Made by a program: the position numbers and the translations under genes. Below the pieces are notes generated by a model. That model worked only from the letters and a program-made list of their open reading frames with translations, did not search any database and was not told where the DNA came from. A stretch of 64,000 nucleotides of DNA from JACMQX01 sp040385105 (lineage in GTDB: Bacteria > Pseudomonadota > Gammaproteobacteria > Burkholderiales > Burkholderiaceae_C), in the NCBI GenBank assembly GCA_040385105.1, contig JAZKHY010000021.1:1-64000 (forward strand). Reading direction: 5' to 3'. Position 1 is the first letter of the stretch. Each line of letters opens with the position of its first letter. This document shows positions 1 through 7,818 of this stretch, piece by piece.

Positions 1-1499
1 TGCTGAGCGTGAAGGTGCCCGAGCCCAAGTTCTCCAGCCAGACCAAGGACAAGCTCGTCTCCAGCGAAGTGCGCGGCCCGGTGGAAGACATCGTGAGCAA
101 GCTGCTGGGCGACTATCTGCAGGAGCGGCCGAACGACGCCAAGATCATCGTCGGCAAGATCATTGAAGCCGCGCGCGCCCGCGAAGCCGCCCGCAAGGCC
201 CGCGAAATGACGCGGCGCAAGGGCGTGCTGGACGGCATGGGCCTGCCCGGCAAGCTGGCCGACTGCCAGGAAAAAGACCCGGCGATGTGCGAGATCTACA
301 TCGTCGAGGGTGACTCCGCCGGCGGCTCGGCCAAGCAGGGCCGCGACCGGAAGTTCCAGGCCATCCTGCCGCTGCGCGGCAAGATTTTGAACGTGGAGAA
401 AGCCCGCTACGAGAAGCTGCTGACCAGCAATGAAATACTGACGCTCATCACCGCCCTGGGCACCGGCATCGGCAAGGCCGGCGGCAGCACGGGGCAGGAC
501 GACTTCAACGTGGCCAAGCTGCGCTACCACCGCATCATCATCATGACCGATGCCGACGTGGACGGGGCGCACATCCGCACGCTGCTGCTCACCTTCTTCT
601 ACCGCCAGATGCCCGAGCTGGTGGAGCGCGGGCACATCTACATTGCCCAGCCGCCGCTGTACAAGGTGAAGGTCGGCAAGGAAGAGCAATACCTGAAGGA
701 CGCTGGCGCGCTGGACAGCTTTTTGCTGCGCATCGCGCTGAAGGACGCAACCGTAATCACCGGGACGCTGCCCGACGGCACCGTGCCGCCACAGAACGTC
801 ATCACCGGCGATACGCTGGACGAGCTGGCGCGCAAGCACCAGCTGGCCGAAGCCGTGATTGCGCGGCTGCGCAACTTCATGGACGCCGAGGCGCTGCGCA
901 GCGTGGCCGACGGCGTGGCCCTGAACCTGGACACCGTGGCCGACGCCGAAGCCTCAGCCGTTGCGCTGCAGGCCAGCCTGCAAGTCACGGAAGGGGCCGC
1001 AGGCAGCCCGGCCGAAGTGGCCGCCGAGTTTGATGTGCGCACCGACAAACCCATTTTGCGCATCAGCAGAAGGCACCACGGCAACGTGAAAAGCAGCGTG
1101 CTCACGCAGGACTTTGTGCACGGAGCGGACTACGCGACCCTGGCCGACGCCGCCAACACCTTCCGCGGCCTGATGGGCGAGGGCGCCAAGGTGCAGCGCG
1201 GCGAGGGCGAGAAAGCCAAGGAAGAGCGCGTGGCTGACTTCCGCCAGGCCATGGCCTGGCTCATCGTGCAGGCCGAAAACGCCACCGCCCGCCAGCGCTA
1301 CAAGGGCCTGGGCGAGATGAACCCCCAGCAGCTGTGGGAAACCACCATGGACCCTGAAGTGCGCCGCCTGCTCAAGGTGCAGATCGACGACGCCATCGAG
1401 GCCGACCGCGTGTTCACCATGCTCATGGGCGACGAGGTGGAGCCGCGGCGGGAATTCATCGAGACGAATGCGCTCAGGGCGGCGAATATCGACGTTTGA
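1..1499 (+). CDS. gyrB: DNA gyrase subunit B, 3' part (5' end outside window)
   Basis: This is the C-terminal part of the ATPase subunit of DNA gyrase, the type IIA topoisomerase that introduces negative supercoils. The reading frame is open from base 3 and the gene starts upstream of the window. About 499 codons are visible. The TOPRIM domain is clear: the catalytic EGDSAGGSAKQGRDRKFQ segment lies near visible residue 100, and the metal-binding MTDADVDGAH motif near residue 180. A long, less conserved insertion of about 170 residues follows, as is usual in Gram-negative GyrB. The protein ends with the conserved QRYKGLGEMNP tail that contacts GyrA. The TGA stop at 1497-1499 is followed after only 35 bases by the first gene of an AT-richer block, so gyrB marks the left border of that island. 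Confidence 0.98.
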   Translation, partial: LSVKVPEPKFSSQTKDKLVSSEVRGPVEDIVSKLLGDYLQERPNDAKIIVGKIIEAARAREAARKAREMTRRKGVLDGMGLPGKLADCQEKDPAMCEIYIVEGDSAGGSAKQGRDRKFQAILPLRGKILNVEKARYEKLLTSNEILTLITALGTGIGKAGGSTGQDDFNVAKLRYHRIIIMTDADVDGAHIRTLLLTFFYRQMPELVERGHIYIAQPPLYKVKVGKEEQYLKDAGALDSFLLRIALKDATVITGTLPDGTVPPQNVITGDTLDELARKHQLAEAVIARLRNFMDAEALRSVADGVALNLDTVADAEASAVALQASLQVTEGAAGSPAEVAAEFDVRTDKPILRISRRHHGNVKSSVLTQDFVHGADYATLADAANTFRGLMGEGAKVQRGEGEKAKEERVADFRQAMAWLIVQAENATARQRYKGLGEMNPQQLWETTMDPEVRRLLKVQIDDAIEADRVFTMLMGDEVEPRREFIETNALRAANIDV

Positions 1500-1534
1500 T
1501 ACGTTGCTTCGCTAGTCGCATAAAAAAAATAAAG

Positions 1535-2629
1535 ATGGGAACGAAGAAAAAGCGAGGCGCCGCTCGCCTTACCTGCGTAGATCTCTTCGCGGGTGCAGGT
1601 GGGCTGTCTCTCGCCGCAACGCGTGCTGGCTTCAAGGTTGTAGCGGCAGTTGAGCAAAATAAGAATGCTTGCCTGACCTATCGGGAGAACTTGATCAAGC
1701 CAAGGGGGACGACCTTGTATGAGAATGACATTCTCAAACTTGATCCAACCGCTGTTGCGACGAAGCACTTCTCAGGGAAAAAGGAATGCGATGTTGTCCT
1801 AGGTGGACCCCCTTGTCAGGGTTTCTCTGTGCATCGAATCAAGGGCGCGGGCGTAGGCGATCCTAGAAATCAGCTTATTCTTCGTTACTTTGAGTTCGTT
1901 AAGGCGTTGAAGCCCAAGGTGTTCCTCATGGAAAATGTGCCTGGCATTCTTTGGAAGAGACATAGCGACTTTCTCAACGAGTTCTATGCGGCTGGAGAGT
2001 TGGCAGGCTATGTGGTCAAAGAACCTGTGACCATTGATGCCCGGGATTTTGGCGTGCCGCAACGCCGAAGACGTGTGTTCATCCTTGGTATACGTGAGGA
2101 CATACAACTAGATATTGATTGGCCGCCTCAACCGACGTACGGGGATCTAAAGCCTCGGCAGAAGGAAGGTGGCTTGAAGCGGTGGCTTAAAGCAAGAACA
2201 GTGTTCAAAAAGGTTATCAAGAAGGGTGACCCGAATGATGTTCACATGAATCACTCAGCTGCGCTGATTGAAGTTTTTGAGTCGACGCCGCACAATGGAG
2301 GTAGCCGGTCTCAGTCAAATAGGATTCTTCCGTGCCACGAGAGTCATGATGGGCACACTGACGTTTATGGGCGGATCGATCCAGCACAGCCAGCGCCCAC
2401 CATGACTACGGCATGCATTAATCCGTCTAAAGGGCGTTTCCTGCATCCTTCGAAGAACCATGGAATTTCAGTTCGGCATGCGGCCAGATTCCAAACTTTT
2501 CCCGACTGGTTTGTTTTCAAAGGCGGTCTAATATCTGCGGGGGAACAGATCGGAAACGCTGTACCTATAAAGCTTGGGGCAGTACTATTGCGGCGGATCG
2601 CCAAGGGGCTTAAACAGATTAAAGATTGA
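1535..2629 (+). CDS. C5-cytosine DNA methyltransferase (Dcm-like)
   Basis: The protein (364 aa) transfers a methyl group from S-adenosylmethionine to carbon 5 of cytosine in DNA. All main motifs are present in order: motif I DLFAGAGGLSLA near residue 16, motif IV GGPPCQGFS with the catalytic Cys near 92, motif VI ENVPG near 132, motif VIII QRRRR near 175 and motif X GNAVP near 341. The variable target-recognition region lies between VIII and X, so the target site cannot be read. I chose the ATG at 1535; a TTG 39 bases upstream overlaps gyrB and adds only a short basic extension. It is the first gene of the island and ends 17 bases before the GHKL gene. A Vsr endonuclease nearby supports methylcytosine biology. 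It could serve a restriction system or be a solitary epigenetic enzyme. Confidence 0.95.
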   Translation: MGTKKKRGAARLTCVDLFAGAGGLSLAATRAGFKVVAAVEQNKNACLTYRENLIKPRGTTLYENDILKLDPTAVATKHFSGKKECDVVLGGPPCQGFSVHRIKGAGVGDPRNQLILRYFEFVKALKPKVFLMENVPGILWKRHSDFLNEFYAAGELAGYVVKEPVTIDARDFGVPQRRRRVFILGIREDIQLDIDWPPQPTYGDLKPRQKEGGLKRWLKARTVFKKVIKKGDPNDVHMNHSAALIEVFESTPHNGGSRSQSNRILPCHESHDGHTDVYGRIDPAQPAPTMTTACINPSKGRFLHPSKNHGISVRHAARFQTFPDWFVFKGGLISAGEQIGNAVPIKLGAVLLRRIAKGLKQIKD

Positions 2630-2646
2630 GCTGAAGGAGGAGCGGC

Positions 2647-5586
2647 ATGGTGGAGGCACTCGCGTTTCAGACGCGCGCTAGGACAATTGATCACCTAGGA
2701 CGTGAACAGATTGCCGACGTTCCGACGGCGATTAGTGAGCTTTGGAAAAATGCGTACGACGCTTATGCGCGTCGAGTAGCGCTACATCTTTACGAGGCCC
2801 AGCCGCCGTTAGGGATGATTGCCGACGACGGTCACGGCATGAGCCGGAGTCAATTCGTTGAGAGTTGGCTCGTCGTTGGTACGGAGTCCAAAGCGGCAGG
2901 GGCATCCATTCCTGATTATCTAAGGCAGGGTCTTCCTGAACGGCCAAAGCAAGGTCAAAAGGGTATCGGTCGCCTTTCAGTCGCTGCGCTTGGATCGGCA
3001 GTCTTGGTTTTGTCCAAGCAGCTAAACAGTAAGTTTGTTGCCTGCTTAGTGGACTGGAGACTGTTTGAAAATCCCTACATTTTTTTGGAAGACATTCGGT
3101 TACCGGTTATCGAATTTGAGCTTCAGGACGAGTTAAGCGACTTACTTCCGTCGCTTAGAAGCGCGTTAGTCGAGAACCTCAGTGGAGAAAATGGCCCAGT
3201 AGAGCGAACTCAGAGACTAAGTGCGGCATGGCAAAAGCTTGACGAATACGAGGCGCTGCAGGAAGCTTTTACTCAAACCACTTCGCTTCAGATTAAAGGT
3301 CTCGTCGAAAGCACGTGGGACTTAAACAGAGTGCTTGCAGACTGGGACGTCTGGACCGGTATTCGTCCTGCAGGAACCGCCTTGTTGTTGTTCGACTTAA
3401 ACAGTGCTTTGACAGCATGGGTGCCTGGGTCAGGCGCGGTTCTGAGTGACGCACAGGACTCAAATAAGGCTTCACTGGTTCGAACGCTAAGTGGATTTTC
3501 TGACCCGTACGTAGAGAGCTCGGAAGATGTGCTCGATTACAAAGTCGTTGTTCATTCTTCTTCAGGATCTTCGACGGTTGTTGGGCGTGAGGAAGGCTTC
3601 GGATTAGGGTTCCTTCATAGTCTAGATCACGTGCTGGAAGGTTCTTTCGACGAACACGGTGTTTTTCGCGGCCGCGTTTGGGCTTTCGGAAAAGATTTGG
3701 GGAAGGTTGAGCTGATTCCCCCTTCTCCTCCTCCAACGTCATCAAAGGACCGCATCGGTGGGTTTTCGGTCGTAATTGGCGCCTTTGAACCAGTCCTTCG
3801 CTCGTCTATTCTTCCCCCGGAAATTCATGCTCGCGTAGCCGAGCGCGCTGATGCTCGCTCCGGCCTGAGCATATATCGCGATGGCTTACGAGTGATGCCT
3901 TATGGGCGACCAGAGAACGACTTTTTCAAGATTGAAGAACGTCGGCAGTCGCAAGCTGGACGTGAGTTTTGGGCGAGTAGGCGCTTATTTGGTCGAATCG
4001 CAATTTCTCGCGAAGGAAACCCAAATCTCAGGGACAAGGCGGGACGAGAAGGCCTCATAGATAACACCGCCAGTCGTGCGGTTCAGCTGCTTGTTATTGA
4101 GCTGCTTAAGACGACCGCAAGACGTTATTTCGGTGGAGACTCACCAGTTCGAAAAGAGCTCTTGCCAGCGATTGAAGCAGAGAACGATGCAGCGGCTGAA
4201 GTTTCGAAGAAGACTCAGAGGAGCCAGCTCGCAGCTTTCAGGGATGCTGTTCGGGATCAGTCAGAGCGTGTAAATCTTGCGCTGGATAGATCGAAGAGAG
4301 TTAGCGAGCAACTCAATGCGGCTATTGAGAAAAGAGATGCGACGGCAATCTGGGAAATCGGTAAGGAAGTTAATGATCTAGTTGAAGAGCGGTCGGCACT
4401 AAGAACGCCTCCAAAGCCGAGAAAATTAGGTAAGTTTGAAGACACCTATCGCGACTATCGTGATAGGTATTCTGATATGGCTGCCCGCATAGAAGGAATT
4501 CGAAGCGCCTGGACCGAAGCAGCAGCGCAGACCAGTGCTAAGCCAGCCATAGAAGTGGCGCGGTCGCATTTAGGGCGTAACCAGCGATCACTCACAGATC
4601 AGTTAGGCAAATGGCGGAAAGAGATCGAGACACTTCTGCGGAGTGAGTTTGACCGTATTGGCAAGAGCTTTGACGAGGCGGGCAGCGAGTACTACATGGC
4701 GGTCGCCCCGTTGCTTGTAGATGTTGAGCAGGATAGAACGCCTCTTGGGGTTGTTCTTGCGGAAATGGACAAAGTACGGGACACCCTTTTCCGAAAATTC
4801 TCTGATATGTACCAACCTTACGGTAGGGCAATGAAGCAGCTTTCTGAAGGCTTGGACTTGGATGGAGCGCTTGCCTATTCAGCAGCGCATGGCGACACAC
4901 TAGAACGAAGATTGGAGCAAGTTCAAAGTCTGGCGCAGGTCGGCATCAGTGTCGAAATCTTGAGTCACGAGCTGCATACGTTGGATCGGCGGCTCGCCGC
5001 GAGTCTAGATGCGCTGCCCGAATCGATTCGGACGTCGACTGCGTTCCAGCAAGCAAACGTGGCGCGGCTCGAACTTGTCGAACGCTTACGCTTTTTGTCG
5101 GAAATGCAAATTGCCGGCGGGGACACACGACAAAAAATCACTGGCGGTGATATTCAAGTCTATCTGCGTGAGTTCTTTGGTCCTCTGATTTCCGATCAAG
5201 GCATAAATTTCGTGACAACTGAACGATTCGAGAAAGCTGCATTTTTTGAATTTCCGTCGCGGATCTACCCGGTATTCATAAACCTGGTTAACAACTCGAT
5301 CTATTGGTTGTCAGAGTTGCAGACAGGGCGAGAAGTTTGTCTTTCTGCAGGCGATGGAACGCTTCTCGTCAGCGACAACGGCCGAGGTATTGATCCTGAG
5401 GATATTCCGAATCTTTTCGAGCTATTCTTTAGTCGTCGCGCCAGAGGTCGCGGAGTGGGACTTTATCTGTGTAGACAAACTCTTGCGGCAGGTGGTCATT
5501 CAATCTCGTACGTTGTTGACAGCGAGAAGAAGGTCTTGCCAGGGGCAAATTTCGAGATCGTTTTAAGGAGCGGTTTTGATGCCTAA
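2647..5586 (+). CDS. Large protein with two GHKL ATPase domains (MORC/MutL-like plus histidine-kinase-like)
   Basis: The protein has 979 aa. Its N-terminal GHKL fold (about residues 1-130) shows ELWKNAYDA (Mg-binding Asn), DDGHGM, a WLVVGTESK segment and the lid KGIGRLSVAALG. This pattern is that of prokaryotic MORC/MutL-type ATPases rather than of kinases. The middle (about 500-760) is rich in Lys, Glu, Arg and Ala and looks partly coiled-coil. The C-terminus (about 760-979) is a full histidine-kinase catalytic core: an H-box-like LSHELHTLDRR with His774, the N-box FINLVNNSIYWL, DNGRGI, an FFS turn and the G2 box GRGVGLYLC. No membrane segment is seen, so it is probably cytoplasmic. An ideal AAGGAGG ribosome site lies 6 bases before the ATG. 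Its last 8 bases overlap the start of the receiver-like gene, which implies translational coupling. MORC-like ATPases are known in restriction-modification contexts; the double arrangement is unusual. Confidence 0.85.
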   Translation: MVEALAFQTRARTIDHLGREQIADVPTAISELWKNAYDAYARRVALHLYEAQPPLGMIADDGHGMSRSQFVESWLVVGTESKAAGASIPDYLRQGLPERPKQGQKGIGRLSVAALGSAVLVLSKQLNSKFVACLVDWRLFENPYIFLEDIRLPVIEFELQDELSDLLPSLRSALVENLSGENGPVERTQRLSAAWQKLDEYEALQEAFTQTTSLQIKGLVESTWDLNRVLADWDVWTGIRPAGTALLLFDLNSALTAWVPGSGAVLSDAQDSNKASLVRTLSGFSDPYVESSEDVLDYKVVVHSSSGSSTVVGREEGFGLGFLHSLDHVLEGSFDEHGVFRGRVWAFGKDLGKVELIPPSPPPTSSKDRIGGFSVVIGAFEPVLRSSILPPEIHARVAERADARSGLSIYRDGLRVMPYGRPENDFFKIEERRQSQAGREFWASRRLFGRIAISREGNPNLRDKAGREGLIDNTASRAVQLLVIELLKTTARRYFGGDSPVRKELLPAIEAENDAAAEVSKKTQRSQLAAFRDAVRDQSERVNLALDRSKRVSEQLNAAIEKRDATAIWEIGKEVNDLVEERSALRTPPKPRKLGKFEDTYRDYRDRYSDMAARIEGIRSAWTEAAAQTSAKPAIEVARSHLGRNQRSLTDQLGKWRKEIETLLRSEFDRIGKSFDEAGSEYYMAVAPLLVDVEQDRTPLGVVLAEMDKVRDTLFRKFSDMYQPYGRAMKQLSEGLDLDGALAYSAAHGDTLERRLEQVQSLAQVGISVEILSHELHTLDRRLAASLDALPESIRTSTAFQQANVARLELVERLRFLSEMQIAGGDTRQKITGGDIQVYLREFFGPLISDQGINFVTTERFEKAAFFEFPSRIYPVFINLVNNSIYWLSELQTGREVCLSAGDGTLLVSDNGRGIDPEDIPNLFELFFSRRARGRGVGLYLCRQTLAAGGHSISYVVDSEKKVLPGANFEIVLRSGFDA

Positions 5587-7315
5587 AGTATCTGCCCAGC
5601 TTCTAAGAGAGGCGTTCATTGCTCCGATCCGGTTTGCACTGCTTATCGATGACCAGTTTCCTGTTTACTCAAAAATAAAAGATTACGGAGCCGCGTCGAA
5701 TTTGGACTTTGATCGAGCTACTGGCTTGTTTCAGTTTTGCAGAGATCGTGGTTGGTTGTGCGACGTGGACAACGCAGCTCATAAAGATGAAGAGTTGGCT
5801 AGAGTTGATCATTTGCATCAATCAGATCTGCTGGTCCTGGATTTTCACTTAGACCCGGCAAAAAAGGATGACCCAACGACTGCGCTTCAGATTTTGCAGC
5901 GCCTGGCCAAATCCGATCACTTCAATTTGGTGACGATCTATACAGCTGCATCGCCCGTTCAGGTTGTGCGTGATGTGGCATTTAGTTTGGGTGCTGGCGT
6001 TTACACGTTGGCAGCGAACGCAGCAACCCGGGCGCTTGAAGATTTAGATCCAGATGTATCTGATGCTCTCAGTGCTGCGCTAAATGATGACGTGGTCGAC
6101 AACTTCCTCTCGGGAAAGCTACCGAACGGGAGCGCGAATGAACTTCGAGCAATTCTTCGTGCTGCCGGCCTAGGTGATGGGCGACTCCAAAACGACATCA
6201 TCAACACACTCTGTGGCCAGTTTATGGCCGCTCGGGTGAGGAGGGAGATCGTCAGTATTCGCCCGATCGAAAGCAATGTCCGCGGAAGTTACTCTTCGGA
6301 GGTGAACGGTACGCATTGGATTACTCAAGGCAATCTTTTTGCAGTCGTTGTGGACAAGCTTGAAGAGCCCACTGTCTTTGTGGAGCGATTGACCAATGCA
6401 TTGGTTGCTTGGGATCCACCAGTACTTCAGGTAATGATGGTCCACGCGCGCGCTTCACTTGAGAAGACGGGACATCTATTTGATGATGCAGTCTTGGACA
6501 CACCAAGGCGGCAGGCGGGCTGGTTGTTGAGAATTCTTTTGGGTAAAACTGTGGATGAGAGGCGAAACTTTCTTGGCGACCTGTACGCAAGACTGTTCTC
6601 GCGCCTGATTCAGAATGTCTCGAACTCAATTGCGAGCTTTGGTTCTCGTATTATTGAGCCTGTCGGCGCGACAGGGCATGTCGAACGCGCAAAGGAAATG
6701 GCTTCGGGAGGCGCGGACCTTAATGACGCGGCGGTTTTTCATGCAATGAATGAGCATCTCTGCTCGGATCACTTCGTAGAGGGGCCTATGACTACGGGGG
6801 TAGTCTTCAGGGCTCACCTCAATGGAAGGATGGACTATTGGGTTTGCACGTCTCCCGCATGTGATCTTGTACCGGGACAAAATCAAAAGGGATGGGATGG
6901 CGATCTTCATCCGCTTAGGCCGATCAGCGCTGCGCGACTGAATCTTGTGAAAGACATTGGCAGCATTGGCGGGTTGCTAAAAACGGCGACTAGGAGTCGC
7001 CATATATTTTTGTCGGCGGACAATGTACCCATTGCGCTTGAGGTGTTGGACGAGAACTCACGCCAGATGAGATTGGAGGCGTTGTTGCTGGCGACAGAAG
7101 GCGTTGTATCAAAGGCCAGGTTCAATGGCTTTGTTCTTAGGCAAGCCGACCAGGCGCCTGTTGCAACGCCCGTAGAGTTCGAGGTTATTGGGGTCCTACG
7201 ATCTGACTATGCAAATCGTTTTCTTGCAGATGCTGGACAGCAGCGGGCGCGGATCGGACTAGAGTTTGTGGATTTGCCGGAAGCTCCTAGCCCTCAAGAA
7301 ATTCGAGCAGCCTGA
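5579..7315 (+). CDS. Receiver-like (response-regulator-like) protein with large C-terminal region of unknown family
   Basis: The protein has 578 aa. The first 140 residues resemble a CheY-like receiver: FALLIDDQFP supplies the acidic pair (Asp24, Asp25), SDLLVLDFHL the candidate phosphoacceptor Asp88, and VTIYTAASP the conserved Thr position. The conserved Lys of the last strand is not obvious (VYTLAANAATRA). The remaining 430 residues match no family I know and include a short motif with two cysteines, CTSPACDLVPGQ, in the second half. There is no recognisable DNA-binding domain. The ATG at 5579 has a good AAGGAG at 5565-5570 and overlaps the upstream GHKL gene by 8 bases. A phosphorelay or signalling link between the two proteins is an inference from their fold and coupling. 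It ends one base before the convergent vsr gene. Confidence 0.75.
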   Translation: MPKVSAQLLREAFIAPIRFALLIDDQFPVYSKIKDYGAASNLDFDRATGLFQFCRDRGWLCDVDNAAHKDEELARVDHLHQSDLLVLDFHLDPAKKDDPTTALQILQRLAKSDHFNLVTIYTAASPVQVVRDVAFSLGAGVYTLAANAATRALEDLDPDVSDALSAALNDDVVDNFLSGKLPNGSANELRAILRAAGLGDGRLQNDIINTLCGQFMAARVRREIVSIRPIESNVRGSYSSEVNGTHWITQGNLFAVVVDKLEEPTVFVERLTNALVAWDPPVLQVMMVHARASLEKTGHLFDDAVLDTPRRQAGWLLRILLGKTVDERRNFLGDLYARLFSRLIQNVSNSIASFGSRIIEPVGATGHVERAKEMASGGADLNDAAVFHAMNEHLCSDHFVEGPMTTGVVFRAHLNGRMDYWVCTSPACDLVPGQNQKGWDGDLHPLRPISAARLNLVKDIGSIGGLLKTATRSRHIFLSADNVPIALEVLDENSRQMRLEALLLATEGVVSKARFNGFVLRQADQAPVATPVEFEVIGVLRSDYANRFLADAGQQRARIGLEFVDLPEAPSPQEIRAA

Positions 7316-7316
7316 A

Positions 7317-7697
7317 CTACAACTGGTCGAGCGCTGTGGCCGACGTCTCACACTCCCAAATAGTGAGAACTTGCCATCCCATTGCTTCAAGACTGTTTGT
7401 CTTTAACGCGTCTCGTCTTCGATTTCCATTAATCTTCGCGACCCAAAAATCTTGATTGGCTTTTGGCAAGCTGCCTCGGCGACACGAATGCCCGTGCCAG
7501 AAGCAGCCGTGAACCATTACAGCTTTTTTCCGCGCAGGAAAAGCGACGTCCGGTGTTCCAGGCAGTCGACGATCGTGCAGGATGTAGCGATAGCCAAGGC
7601 CGTGAACGACCTTGCGCACCACCATTTCTGGTCGCGTGTCGCGAGTTCGTACACGAGCCATTAACGCGCTGCGTTTTGTTGGAGTGAGCGTATCCAT
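7317..7697 (-). CDS. vsr: Very short patch repair (Vsr) endonuclease
   Basis: Vsr nicks DNA 5' of the T in T:G mismatches that arise when 5-methylcytosine deaminates, and so protects the methyltransferase target site from mutation. The protein is 126 aa, close to the family length. Diagnostic motifs are present: MARVRTRDTRPEM near the N-terminus, LPGTPDVAFP (catalytic Asp), VHGCFWHGHSCRRG (the His and zinc-binding Cys region), KINGNRRRD and GWQVLTIWECE. It is convergent with the receiver-like gene (one base between stops) and divergent from the gene at 7819. No terminator separates it from its convergent neighbour. Its likely partner is the C5-methyltransferase at 1535; the same specificity is expected but cannot be read from sequence. 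Confidence 0.96.
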   Translation of the reverse strand: MDTLTPTKRSALMARVRTRDTRPEMVVRKVVHGLGYRYILHDRRLPGTPDVAFPARKKAVMVHGCFWHGHSCRRGSLPKANQDFWVAKINGNRRRDALKTNSLEAMGWQVLTIWECETSATALDQL

Positions 7698-7818
7698 TGT
7701 GCGGAGCAGCGACGAAGTGGTGGGTCGATCGAGTGCGAGCCTACTCTATAGGACGGGGCTGTGGCAAGTCAATCCGTTCTCGACCCAATGGTTTGACGTA
7801 CTGTGATGGAGAGAACCT

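Noticed and set aside
1496..1534. TTG start of the methyltransferase overlapping gyrB
   Set aside because: The added 13 residues are basic and unlike the family start; the ATG at 1535 fits better.
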